Of a stretch of DNA of 64,000 nucleotides, positions 1 through 8,266 are shown one piece after another. The stretch covers positions 56,894 to 120,893 of the forward strand of contig JAPLOZ010000103.1 in assembly GCA_026400435.1 (NCBI GenBank). The letters are read 5' to 3'. Every line of letters starts with the position of its first letter. The stretch's first letter is position 1. The notes under the pieces are model-generated. The model did not search any database. It saw nothing but the letters and a program-made list of their open reading frames with translations, and was not told the origin of the DNA. A program made the position numbers and the translations under genes. The DNA comes from Hyphomicrobiales bacterium. GTDB taxonomy: Bacteria; Pseudomonadota; Alphaproteobacteria; Rhizobiales; Rhizobiaceae.

Positions 1-752
1 GAAACATCTTCCCCGTGCTCCTTGCTGTCGTCGATGATGATCTGAAGCCGGCGACCTATTTTTACCAAGCGGGAGACGACATCCGGTTCGCTGAGATCGT
101 AGGCGACAACGCGAACGTCGGCCTTGTCGGCGATAGCCTGGTCGAGCGTTTCGAGAATGGCATGGCGTGCCTCAAACCCCATCCACGCCAGCGCTTCTTT
201 TTTCAAGGGATGCGTGGGGTTGAACGTCAGCCCGTCTGCCGCCTTCGCGGGCAGCAGGGTAGAGATCGGGCCAGCCGATTCATAGCGATCAACAAACGCC
301 TGAGACGAGACGAAGCCTCGCGTGAATGTCACGTTGAGCTGACCGGGATAGGTCTCCCGACGCAATTCGATCTCCGCCACCTGCGCTTCGCCGAAACTCA
401 GTTCATCCTGCCCGTTCATGAAGACCGGTTTGACGCGATAGACGAACTCGCCGGAAAGCTCGGCGTTGCGCGGGAAGTGCACCCAGCGGAACTTCTGGAT
501 TGGCGAGCGAAGCGTGGAGAGCTTGTCAGCAACGACCTCCCCAGCCGAACCTGGGAATCCCAGTCGGTTTTTCAGAGCGAAGAAGCGATCGCCTCCGGGC
601 TCCTTGTACTCGACCGCAAAGCCGACAAAATCCTGCGGCGGGCTGCCTTGCTTCCAGTTCATGGCGAGGAGAAGCATCCCGTCGCCGCGGTGAAGCTTGA
701 GTGTGAACAGAGCGGAACTGTTTCGCCCGCTGACCTGGAATTCCCCTGCCAT
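1..752 (-). CDS. Phospholipase D-like domain protein, N-terminal part (cut by window edge)
   Basis: The frame opens with ATG at 752 (MAGEFQVSGRNSSALF) and stays open for 250 codons to base 1, so the C-terminal part is outside the window. From memory, this N-terminal sequence (LKLHRGDGMLLLAMNW, VGFAVEYKEPGG) belongs to rhizobial proteins annotated as phospholipase D-like. The usual HxK catalytic motif is not reached here, so the enzyme activity cannot be confirmed from this piece. The end of the visible part (VRVVAYDLSEPDVVSRLVKIG, then IIIDDSKEHGED) looks like the strand-helix entry to a PLD fold. It is transcribed away from the Fur-family gene at 1059. A phosphodiesterase or nuclease role is inferred. 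Confidence 0.75.
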   Translation of the reverse strand, partial: MAGEFQVSGRNSSALFTLKLHRGDGMLLLAMNWKQGSPPQDFVGFAVEYKEPGGDRFFALKNRLGFPGSAGEVVADKLSTLRSPIQKFRWVHFPRNAELSGEFVYRVKPVFMNGQDELSFGEAQVAEIELRRETYPGQLNVTFTRGFVSSQAFVDRYESAGPISTLLPAKAADGLTFNPTHPLKKEALAWMGFEARHAILETLDQAIADKADVRVVAYDLSEPDVVSRLVKIGRRLQIIIDDSKEHGEDV

Positions 753-1058
753 TGAAGCCCCTCCGCCGATGTTTACTCGAATAGATCACTTCGGACAAAT
801 GTGTTCAAGGGCATTTTGTAGGGTTATTTCAACTTGCTTGAGGGAAGCGAAGAAAAGATCTTCGTTTTGTTTATGTCGGAAAGACAAATTGTTTCAACAC
901 TGTTTGCGCACTTGGCGGATGAGGTGCGGCCCTGGGCCTGGCAGTCCTGTCGCAGACGACGACCGCCGCGAGGCCCTGGCGTCCAGGAATGTTGTTCAAC
1001 GATCAAGCTGACCACCGCATTCTTTGCAACTGACTGTCAACTGGCGCATAGTGGCCTA
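753..1058. other. Divergent intergenic region, no gene seen
   Basis: This 306-base gap separates the PLD-like gene (minus) from the Fur-family gene (plus), so it should carry both promoters. It is less GC-rich than its surroundings around 790-900. A short hairpin (CGAAGA at 849-854 with TCTTCG at 859-864, followed by TTTTGTTT) is present but is weak and has no gene to terminate. I see no convincing small gene or RNA. Confidence 0.5.
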
Positions 1059-1490
1059 ATGACGAAGCAGGCGGCGAAGCGGCTGGATTACGAGAAAGAA
1101 CTGCGGCGGCAGGGTGTGCGGATCACCCGCCAGAGAAGCGTCATCCTCGGCATATTGTCGGAAACTGAGGACCACCCCGACGCCCTGGAGATATTTCGCC
1201 GCGCCTCGTCGATAGATGCCTCGATCTCGCTGTCGACCGTCTATCGCACCATGAAGCTGCTCGGCGATATCGGCGCCATTCATCGCCATGCGTTCGAGGG
1301 CGGGCCGTCCCGTTTCGAGCACGCCACCGGCGAACACCACGACCATCTGATCGACATCGAGACCGGCGACGTGGTCGAGTTCAAGTCCGACCGCATCGAG
1401 CAATTGCAGAACGAGATCGCCAGGTCGCTGGGTTATGACATCGTTCACCACCGCCTTGAACTTTACGGGCGCAAGCGGCGCGCCGGCTGA
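1059..1490 (+). CDS. Fur-family metal-responsive transcriptional regulator
   Basis: The 143-residue protein has the Fur layout: an N-terminal winged helix ([15 protein letters not shown], then [13 protein letters not shown]) and a C-terminal dimerisation/metal domain with [18 protein letters not shown]. The protein has no cysteine, so the structural zinc CxxC sites of enterobacterial Fur are absent, as in the alphaproteobacterial Mur/Irr branch. It resembles Mur (manganese-responsive) more than Irr, which carries a heme motif not seen here. I chose ATG 1059 because residues read from upstream starts do not look Fur-like; the ribosome site before it is weak. The metal sensed and the targets cannot be told from sequence. 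Confidence 0.85.
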   Translation: MTKQAAKRLDYEKELRRQGVRITRQRSVILGILSETEDHPDALEIFRRASSIDASISLSTVYRTMKLLGDIGAIHRHAFEGGPSRFEHATGEHHDHLIDIETGDVVEFKSDRIEQLQNEIARSLGYDIVHHRLELYGRKRRAG

Positions 1491-1632
1491 CCGGCTGGAA
1501 TTGCGCGGGGGCGAACCGGCGTCTTGCGGTTGACGAAGCTTCGGTGGCGGGTCAAACATCGCCGCGCAAGGGGCTCCAAGGATCGGCACAGGCCGAGGTC
1601 CAACAAGGGATGGCCCAACAAGGGATGGAACG

Positions 1633-3054
1633 ATGGCGGACGCCGAAATCGGACTGATCGGCCTTGGCGTGATGGGGTCCAACCTCGCGCTCAACATCGC
1701 CGAGAAGGGCAACCGCATCGCGGTGTTCAACCGCACGACCGCCAGGACAGTCGCTTTCCACAAGGACGCGGGCGCGCTCAAGGACATGATCGTGCCCTGC
1801 GAGACGATCGAGGCGCTGGCCGCCGCGATCCGCCCGCCGCGCCCGGTGATCATCATGGTCCAGGCGGGCGCCGCGGTCGACGAACAGATCGCGCATCTGC
1901 GCGGCGTTTTTTCGGCCAATGACATCATTATCGACGCCGGCAACGCCAACTTCCGCGACACCATGCGCCGTTTCAAGGAACTGGAGGGTTCGGGCCTCAC
2001 CTTCATCGGCATGGGGGTTTCCGGCGGCGAAGAGGGCGCGCGCCACGGTCCCTCCATCATGGTCGGCGGCGCGGAAGCCTCCTGGAAGCGGGTCGAAAAG
2101 GTGCTGACGTCAATCTCCGCCAAATTCGACGGCGAGCCCTGCGCTGCCTGGCTCGGTACGGATGGCGCCGGCCATTTCGTCAAGACTATCCACAACGGCA
2201 TCGAATATGCCGACATGCAGATGATCGCCGAGATCTACGGCATCCTGCGCGATGGGCTTGGCATGGCGCCCAAGGAGATCGCCCAGGTCTTCGGAAAGTG
2301 GAACAAGGGCCGCCTCGATTCCTATCTCATAGAAATCACCGCGAAGGTGCTCGAGGCGGACGACCCAAAGACAGGCAAGCCGATGGTCGACATGATCCTC
2401 GACCGCGCCGGACAGAAGGGAACCGGCAAATGGTCGGTCATCGAAGCCCAGCAACTCGGCATCCCCGCCACCGCGATCGAGGCCGCCGTCGCCGCGCGCG
2501 TCATCTCTTCGCTGAAGGACGAGCGCATCGCGGCCGAGAAGGCATACGGCAATGGTGGCGTCACGCCCTTCACCGGCAGCAGGCAAGAGGTTCTCGCCGA
2601 TCTTGAATCCGCACTGTTCGCTGGCAAGATCGCAGCCTACGCGCAAGGCTTCGCCGTGATGGCCGGCGCCTCCAAGGAATTCAACTGGAACCTGCCGATG
2701 CCGACCATCGCCAAGATCTGGCGGGCAGGCTGCATCATCCGCTCGCAGTTCCTCGGTACGCTCGCCAAGGCATTCTCTGGCGGGCCGGTGCCAAATCTGC
2801 TGATGGCTCCGGCCTTCATCGAGATGATGAAGGAGGCGCATCCGGGCTTGCGGCGCATCGTCGCCCGCGCGGCTGAAGCCGGTCTGCCCACGCCGGCGCT
2901 GTCGTCGGCGCTCGGCTATTTCGACAGCTATCGCCTCGGGCGCGGAACGTCCAACGTCATTCAGGCGCAACGCGACTTTTTCGGCGCACACGGTTTCGAG
3001 CGCATCGACGTTTCAGGCGCGCATCACGGCCCGTGGGGCAGCGGGGCGGCCTGA
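1633..3054 (+). CDS. gndA: 6-phosphogluconate dehydrogenase (decarboxylating)
   Basis: It oxidises and decarboxylates 6-phosphogluconate to ribulose 5-phosphate with NADP in the pentose phosphate pathway. The 473-residue length is that of the long homodimeric form. The Rossmann motif is GLIGLGVMGSNLALN near residue 7, followed by FNRTT, which is typical of NADP binding. The substrate site is seen in GVSGGEEGARHGPSIM and in AGHFVKTIHNGIEYADMQ with its catalytic lysine; the C-terminus has RGTSNVIQAQRDFFGAHGFER. Its leader (1601-1628) contains a 13-base tandem duplication that includes the ribosome site. The next genes act on sugars, so the three may form a carbohydrate group. Confidence 0.97.
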   Translation: MADAEIGLIGLGVMGSNLALNIAEKGNRIAVFNRTTARTVAFHKDAGALKDMIVPCETIEALAAAIRPPRPVIIMVQAGAAVDEQIAHLRGVFSANDIIIDAGNANFRDTMRRFKELEGSGLTFIGMGVSGGEEGARHGPSIMVGGAEASWKRVEKVLTSISAKFDGEPCAAWLGTDGAGHFVKTIHNGIEYADMQMIAEIYGILRDGLGMAPKEIAQVFGKWNKGRLDSYLIEITAKVLEADDPKTGKPMVDMILDRAGQKGTGKWSVIEAQQLGIPATAIEAAVAARVISSLKDERIAAEKAYGNGGVTPFTGSRQEVLADLESALFAGKIAAYAQGFAVMAGASKEFNWNLPMPTIAKIWRAGCIIRSQFLGTLAKAFSGGPVPNLLMAPAFIEMMKEAHPGLRRIVARAAEAGLPTPALSSALGYFDSYRLGRGTSNVIQAQRDFFGAHGFERIDVSGAHHGPWGSGAA

Positions 3055-3093
3055 CGGCCGACTTCGCCTTACCAAAGTTCAAGAGGAGCGACC

Positions 3094-4140
3094 ATGAGCT
3101 GGCACCCCGCCGACAATCGTTACGACGCTATGATCTACAACCGCTGCGGCCGCTCGGGCCTCAAGCTGCCGGCAATCTCGCTCGGCCTCTGGCACAATTT
3201 CGGTGACGACACCCCACACCAACTCAAGCGGGCCATTTGCCAAAAGGCGTTCGACCTCGGCATCACCCATTTCGACCTCGCCAACAATTATGGTCCGCCG
3301 CCCGGATCGGCCGAGACGGCATTCGGCGAGATCCTGCGCACGGATTTTGCCGGCTACCGCGACCAGCTCATCATCTCGACCAAGGCAGGCTACGACATGT
3401 GGCCCGGTCCATATGGCGAGTGGGGCAGCCGCAAGTACGTGCTGGCCAGCCTTGACCAGAGCCTGAAGCGCATGGGCCTCGACTATGTCGACATCTTCTA
3501 TTCGCATCGCTTCGACCCGGATACGCCGCTTGAGGAGACGATGGGCGCGCTCGACACGGCGGTGAAGTCCGGCAGGGCGCTCTACGTCGGCATCTCGTCC
3601 TACAACTCGCAGCGCAGCCGCGAGGCCGCCGACCTATTGCGGTCGATGGGCACGCCCTTCATCATCCACCAGCCCAGCTATTCGATGCTCAACCGCTGGG
3701 TCGAGGAGGATGGGCTGCTCGATACGCTCGACGGACTGGGCGTCGGATCGATCGTCTTTTCGCCGCTCGCGCAAGGGATGCTCACCACCAAATATCTCGC
3801 CGGCATTCCCGACGACAGCCGGGCCGCGCAAGGCAAGTCGCTCAAGCAGAGCTTTCTCAACGACAAGACCATCGCCAACATCAAGTCGCTGAACGGCATC
3901 GCCGGGAAGCGCGGCCAGACGCTGGCGCAGATGGCGCTGGCCTGGGTGCTGCGCGGCGGCCGCGTCACGTCGGCCCTGATCGGCGCAAGCCGGGTAAGCC
4001 AGGTCGAGGACTGCGTCGGCGCACTTGCGAACCTCGCATTCAGCGAAGCCGAACTCGCCGAAATCGATCATTTTGCGACCGAGGCAAACATCAATTTGTG
4101 GGCGCGGTCGGCCGAACGAGAAGGACCGCCCAGGAAATAG
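3094..4140 (+). CDS. Aldo/keto reductase, YghZ / L-glyceraldehyde 3-phosphate reductase type
   Basis: The 348-residue TIM-barrel NADPH reductase carries the AKR tetrad in HFDLANNYGPP (Asp, Tyr), ISTKAGYDMWPGPYG (Lys) and DIFYSHRFDPDTPLEETM (His). The N-terminus (YNRCGRSGLKLPAISLGLWHNFG) and the STKAGYDMWPGPYGEWG stretch are characteristic of the E. coli YghZ group (AKR14), which reduces L-glyceraldehyde 3-phosphate and methylglyoxal. AGAGGAGCG lies 4 bases upstream of the ATG, a strong ribosome site. It follows gndA by 39 bases and precedes the xylosidase by 5, so co-transcription is likely. The real substrate here is unknown. Confidence 0.92.
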   Translation: MSWHPADNRYDAMIYNRCGRSGLKLPAISLGLWHNFGDDTPHQLKRAICQKAFDLGITHFDLANNYGPPPGSAETAFGEILRTDFAGYRDQLIISTKAGYDMWPGPYGEWGSRKYVLASLDQSLKRMGLDYVDIFYSHRFDPDTPLEETMGALDTAVKSGRALYVGISSYNSQRSREAADLLRSMGTPFIIHQPSYSMLNRWVEEDGLLDTLDGLGVGSIVFSPLAQGMLTTKYLAGIPDDSRAAQGKSLKQSFLNDKTIANIKSLNGIAGKRGQTLAQMALAWVLRGGRVTSALIGASRVSQVEDCVGALANLAFSEAELAEIDHFATEANINLWARSAEREGPPRK

Positions 4141-4145
4141 GGCCG

Positions 4146-5750
4146 ATGATCAGAAACCCGATCCTGCCCGGCTTCAATCCGGACCCGTCGATCTGCCGGG
4201 TCGGCAGCGACTACTTCATCGCGACGTCGACCTTCGAATGGTACCCGGGCGTCCAGATCCACCATTCCAGCGACCTTGTGAACTGGCGGATGATCAAGCG
4301 CCCGCTCGACAGGGCAAGCCAGCTCGACATGCGCGGCAATCCGGACTCCGGCGGCATCTGGGCGCCCTGCCTGTCTTATGCGGACGGACAATTCTGGCTG
4401 GTCTATACCGACGTCAAACGGCTCGACGGCAACTTCAAGGATACCCACAACTACATCGTTACCGCTCCCGCCATCGACGGGCCATGGTCCGATCCGGTCT
4501 ATGTGAACTCGTCCGGGTTCGATCCGTCGCTGTTTCACGACGACGATGGCCGCAAGTGGTTCCTGAACATGCTCTGGAACCACGTCTCGCACGGCGTAGG
4601 CGGACAGCCGAAAACGCCATCTTTTGCCGGCATACTGCTCCAGGAGTACGATCCGCAGGCTGCAAAGCTGGTAGGTCCGGTGAAGAACATCTTCGCCGGC
4701 AGCGCCCATGGGCTTGTCGAGGGGCCGCACCTCTTCAAGCGCGACGGCTGGTATTACCTGACCACCGCCGAGGGCGGCACGGGCTACGATCACGCCGTCA
4801 CCATGGCACGCTCGCGCACCATCGACGGGCCATATGAGATGCATCCCGATGTTCACCTGATGACATCGAAGGACGCCGCCGATGCCCCGCTGCAGCGCGC
4901 CGGCCACGGCCAGATTGTCGAGACGCCGGACGGCGAGGTCTACCATACGCATCTCACCTCGCGTCCGCTGCCTGGATTGCGGCGCTCGCCGCTTGGCCGC
5001 GAGACCGCGATCCAGAAATGCGTCTGGGACGATGACGGCTGGCTGCGGCTCGCCAACGGCAGGCTGGTGCCCGACGTCGAGGTCGAGGCGCCAGCCCACG
5101 CCAGCCCGCCCGCAAACGATCCGGAGAGCCGCCATGACTTCGAAGCGGCCCAACTGCCGATCGACTTCCAGTGGCTGCGGACCCCGTTCCCGGAGCGCAT
5201 CTTTTCGCTGGCAGAGCGACCTGGCTTCCTGCGCCTGATCGGCCGCGAATCCATTGGCAGCTTCTTCGAGCAGGCGTTAGTCGCGCGCCGGCAGCAGCAT
5301 TTTTCGTTCCGGGCCGAGACGGAATTGGAGTTTTTGCCGGAAACCTTCCAGCAGGCTGCCGGCCTGACGCTCTACTACAACCGGCACAAGTTCCACTTCC
5401 TGGCCGTGACGCATGACATCAGGCTGGGCCGCGTCCTTACGGTGATGAGCTGTCTCGGCGACTGGCCGGACGGCAAGCTGACCTTTCCGCTTGCGGCGCC
5501 GATTCATCTGGCCGACGGTCCAGTCGGCCTTGCGGCGGCGGTCGATGGCGCGCAACTGCGCTTCAGCTATCGCAGCGGCGATGCATGGTTGCAGGCGGGA
5601 CCGGTTCTCGACGCCAGCATAGTCTCGGACGAAGCTGGTCGCGGCGAACACGGCTCCTTCACGGGTGCGTTTGTCGGGGTCGCGGCGTTCGACACCAGCG
5701 GCGGCGCAAGGCAGGCCGACTTCGACTATTTCTCCTACCGGCCGGCCTGA
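4146..5750 (+). CDS. Glycoside hydrolase family 43 beta-xylosidase / arabinofuranosidase
   Basis: The 534-residue protein has the two-part layout of GH43 xylosidases: a five-bladed beta-propeller followed by a C-terminal beta-sandwich. Expected acidic residues are in PGFNPDPSICRVGSDYF (general base Asp), SSGFDPSLFHDDDG (pKa-tuning Asp) and HGLVEGPHLFKRDGWYYL (general acid Glu). The C-terminal part (residues about 330-534, with QAAGLTLYYNRHKFHFL) is the GH43_C2-type domain. No signal peptide is evident, so it probably acts on imported xylo-oligosaccharides in the cytoplasm. I prefer ATG 4146 (MIRNPILPGFNPD) over starts inside the upstream gene. Xylan versus arabinan specificity cannot be read. 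Confidence 0.94.
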   Translation: MIRNPILPGFNPDPSICRVGSDYFIATSTFEWYPGVQIHHSSDLVNWRMIKRPLDRASQLDMRGNPDSGGIWAPCLSYADGQFWLVYTDVKRLDGNFKDTHNYIVTAPAIDGPWSDPVYVNSSGFDPSLFHDDDGRKWFLNMLWNHVSHGVGGQPKTPSFAGILLQEYDPQAAKLVGPVKNIFAGSAHGLVEGPHLFKRDGWYYLTTAEGGTGYDHAVTMARSRTIDGPYEMHPDVHLMTSKDAADAPLQRAGHGQIVETPDGEVYHTHLTSRPLPGLRRSPLGRETAIQKCVWDDDGWLRLANGRLVPDVEVEAPAHASPPANDPESRHDFEAAQLPIDFQWLRTPFPERIFSLAERPGFLRLIGRESIGSFFEQALVARRQQHFSFRAETELEFLPETFQQAAGLTLYYNRHKFHFLAVTHDIRLGRVLTVMSCLGDWPDGKLTFPLAAPIHLADGPVGLAAAVDGAQLRFSYRSGDAWLQAGPVLDASIVSDEAGRGEHGSFTGAFVGVAAFDTSGGARQADFDYFSYRPA

Positions 5751-5773
5751 TCGCAACAGCGGCCCGTTGCGCT

Positions 5774-6211
5774 TCAGGCCTCGGCGCGGATCGCTCCGTC
5801 TTCTGAAACAAATGCAGCAGCGCCGGCAAACTGGCCGTGGAGGGAGCGGTCTAGCCTCACCGCGACAGGCGTCGGCCAGCCCATCTCCCTGGCGACAAGC
5901 AGGCCAAGCAGCAGGATGGCGTCGGGCTCGTGCAACACCAGCGCGGCCGGCGCAAGGTTGGCATGCACGAGTTCGAGCAGCACGGCCGACGCGGAAGACG
6001 ACCCGATCGTGCCTGGCAGGAACAGGACGCTGCCCGAGATCGACTGGCCGTGCTCGGGATGGCGCACGTCCGCGATGCGCCCACTCTTTGGATCGACGCC
6101 TCCCCAGAAACTTATCGGTGCCGACAGCACCAGCGCGGGGCCCAAGCCCGCCGACCCGCTGACCAGAACCGTACCGCTGGCGTCGCGGCTGCCTTGCTGG
6201 GTCAATGTCAT
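5774..6211 (-). CDS. Aconitase X small subunit (swivelling domain, DUF126)
   Basis: The 145-residue protein matches the swivel domain of aconitase X: GTVLVSGSAGLGPALVLSAPISFWGGVDPKSG, then DVRHPEHGQSISGSVLFLPGTIGSSSAS with its serine-rich active-site loop. It starts 4 bases inside the end of the large-subunit gene (6208-6211 shared), which implies translational coupling and a two-subunit enzyme. Studied bacterial aconitase X proteins dehydrate cis-3-hydroxy-L-proline; archaeal ones act on phosphomevalonate. A hydroxyproline or related hydroxy-acid dehydratase is the best guess, but no proline-catabolism neighbours are present to support it. It ends 23 bases from the convergent xylosidase gene. 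Confidence 0.88.
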   Translation of the reverse strand: MTLTQQGSRDASGTVLVSGSAGLGPALVLSAPISFWGGVDPKSGRIADVRHPEHGQSISGSVLFLPGTIGSSSASAVLLELVHANLAPAALVLHEPDAILLLGLLVAREMGWPTPVAVRLDRSLHGQFAGAAAFVSEDGAIRAEA

Positions 6212-7464
6212 GCTAAATCCGTAAGCATAGGCTTACCAGATACGGCGCTCTCAACGCAGTCGGCAAGCGAACCGTAGAGGACGGAGTAGCCGGTGTTGCC
6301 CGGCGCGTAGTGGGCAAACTTGCCGGAATTGGTCATAAGGACCGCGCCGTCCTTCTGTGGCAGGACAGGGGTTACAACGACGCAGGTGTCGGCGACGACA
6401 ATGACTCCGCGTCTCTCGAGCCCAGCGCGGCGGCCGTCGCTGTCGAGAGCGGCGAGAACGTGGCGGCCCGTACAGGCGTATATCGGGATGCGCAGGTTGC
6501 GTCCGGCTATCAACCGCTCGAGCGCATCGAACTCCGCCAGCGAGAGATGTGGGCTGCCGATCGCCACGGCGTCGAGCCGGTCGGTACCTGCCGCCGTCGA
6601 CAGGCCGGCCTGCGCCGCGCGAACCATCTCCCTTGTAACTTCGATGATCGCGGCCGGTTCACTGCCGCCGAGCGCGGCGACGGCGGTCGGCGCCTCTGGA
6701 GTGACGCCCGCTATGTGAAACAGGCCGACCGACCCCGATGAGGCAGCGGCGGCGCCAAAGGCCTTCAGCGCATCCTCGCCGGGATGTCCGGCGATGCCCG
6801 TCACCACGCCTATGGCGTTGCCCACCTGCCGGCCGTAGAGACTGCCCAGCACCGGCCAGGCGATCTCCGAAGTCAGAAACGTCACCGGGAGGCCGGAAAC
6901 ATCAAAAACGAGCGTTGCGCGACGGTTCTCGTCCCGGTGCAGGCCGTAGTCCGGCGCGCGGCCCGAAATCGCACAGGCGATGTCCAGGAAATCCCCGTAC
7001 CGGTTCGTACGGGCGCCAAGCACCGAGTTGCAGAAAACTACGGCATTCGACTCGCCCCACGCGACATCGCTGCCGAAAGCCGGGCGATGCCCCGCCTGGT
7101 AGGGTGCGCAGGTCCAGCTCTGCTCGCAGCCCAGCTCGCGGTATGCTTCCATCATACGCCGCGCCATCCCGCGTGCTGGTTCGGCAAGCCGGATCTGCGA
7201 GCAGCCCGTCAGGTCCAGCGCGCCGACATTGAGCGTCGAGCGCACGGCAACGCGTGCGCCGCCGTCCACCAGCCGCTCCGCAAAGAGTGTGCCGGAATCG
7301 CCATGATAGAGTGCTCCATCGATGTGGGCCGATGCGATGGGTATCAGGCGACTTGCGCCGAGCAGGCGCGCGCTGTCGGCGACGACGCGCATCGCCATTG
7401 CCGCGCCTTCTCCGGCCTGCCCCTCGGCGAGGGCGCGCTCTTCCGCGGTCAGGTCCACACTCAT
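6208..7464 (-). CDS. Aconitase X large (catalytic) subunit, DUF521
   Basis: The 418-residue protein shows DUF521 landmarks: EERALAEGQAGEGAAMAMR at the start, IPIASAHIDGALYHGDSG, NVGALDLTGC, FCNSVLGARTNRYGDFLDIACAISG and DYGLHRDENRRAT. The conserved cysteines in TGC and IACAISG fit the mononuclear iron centre described for bacterial aconitase X. I chose ATG 7464 (MSVDLTAEERALAEG), which follows GGGAGCG; upstream starts give low-complexity sequence. It lies 31 bases after the MoeB-like gene and overlaps the small-subunit start. It probably dehydrates a cyclic or branched hydroxy acid such as cis-3-hydroxyproline; the substrate is inferred from the family. Confidence 0.9.
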   Translation of the reverse strand: MSVDLTAEERALAEGQAGEGAAMAMRVVADSARLLGASRLIPIASAHIDGALYHGDSGTLFAERLVDGGARVAVRSTLNVGALDLTGCSQIRLAEPARGMARRMMEAYRELGCEQSWTCAPYQAGHRPAFGSDVAWGESNAVVFCNSVLGARTNRYGDFLDIACAISGRAPDYGLHRDENRRATLVFDVSGLPVTFLTSEIAWPVLGSLYGRQVGNAIGVVTGIAGHPGEDALKAFGAAAASSGSVGLFHIAGVTPEAPTAVAALGGSEPAAIIEVTREMVRAAQAGLSTAAGTDRLDAVAIGSPHLSLAEFDALERLIAGRNLRIPIYACTGRHVLAALDSDGRRAGLERRGVIVVADTCVVVTPVLPQKDGAVLMTNSGKFAHYAPGNTGYSVLYGSLADCVESAVSGKPMLTDLA

Positions 7465-7495
7465 GCGTGGCGCTCCCTTGTGATCCCGCCAGCCG

Positions 7496-8257
7496 TCATG
7501 CGCGCGCCTTGTAGCGAATGGTCTCGAAGCGCGCGGCCAATGCGTCATAGAGGAGCAGCCGGCCAATGAGCGGTTCGCCTATCCCTGTGATCAGCTTGAT
7601 CGCTTCCGTTGCCTGCAGCGTCCCCAGAACGCCGGCCAGTGCGCCCACGACGCCAGCCTGTGCGCAGGATGGCACCAGCCCGGCAGGCGGCTGTTGCGGA
7701 AAAAGGTCGCGATAGGAGGGGTTGGGCGCGCCGTCGGGACCATTCTCATACGGCTTGAGAACGGTGATCTGGCCGTCGAACCGCCCCAGCGAGGCATGCA
7801 CGAGAGGCCGATGTTCGGATGCGCACGCGTCGGCGACCGCATAACGCGTCTCGAAATTGTCCGACCCGTCGGCCACGACATCGTAGCGCGCGACCAGGGC
7901 GGCGGCATTGACGTCGTCGATTCGTAAATTGTGTAACTCAACGCTTACGTTAGGGTTGATGCGGCGGATTGCATCCTTGGCGCTGCCGAGCTTCGGCCGG
8001 CCTACCTCATCGGTGCCATGAATCACCTGCCGTTGCAGGTTGGAGAGCGCGACAAAGTCGTTATCGACGATCCCCAGCGTCCCGACGCCGGCAGCCGCCA
8101 GGTATTGCAGGATCGGCGCGCCCAGCCCGCCCGCCCCGATCACCAGGACGCGCGCGCGCTTGAGCCTCTGCTGACCGGCGCCGCCTATCTCGGGCAGCAC
8201 GATATGCCTTGCGTAGCGTTCGAGTTCTTCAGGCGAAAGTGGGGCGCGGGCGTCCAT
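7496..8257 (-). CDS. moeB: MoeB/ThiF-family sulfur-carrier adenylyltransferase
   Basis: The 253-residue E1-like enzyme adenylates the C-terminal glycine of a small sulfur carrier (MoaD or ThiS type). The nucleotide loop is VLVIGAGGLGAPILQYLAAAG, followed by DNDFVALSNLQRQVIHG and DGSDNFETRYAVADAC. A cysteine sits at PSCAQAGVVGALAGVLG, the usual E1 cysteine position. The E. coli MoeB zinc cysteines are not present: the position usually reading RCLFP is RDLFP here and the C-terminal CxxC is missing. I prefer ATG 8257 over a TTG two codons upstream. It starts 9 bases after recF ends. Its carrier protein is not in this window, so MoeB versus ThiF is unresolved. Confidence 0.85.
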   Translation of the reverse strand: MDARAPLSPEELERYARHIVLPEIGGAGQQRLKRARVLVIGAGGLGAPILQYLAAAGVGTLGIVDNDFVALSNLQRQVIHGTDEVGRPKLGSAKDAIRRINPNVSVELHNLRIDDVNAAALVARYDVVADGSDNFETRYAVADACASEHRPLVHASLGRFDGQITVLKPYENGPDGAPNPSYRDLFPQQPPAGLVPSCAQAGVVGALAGVLGTLQATEAIKLITGIGEPLIGRLLLYDALAARFETIRYKARA

Positions 8258-8266
8258 GACCAAACT

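Noticed and set aside
15..755. Plus-strand frame at the left edge
   Set aside because: The opposite strand encodes a sensible PLD-like protein over the same bases.
849..871. Terminator-like hairpin upstream of the Fur-family gene
   Set aside because: The stem is only 6 bases and no gene ends there.
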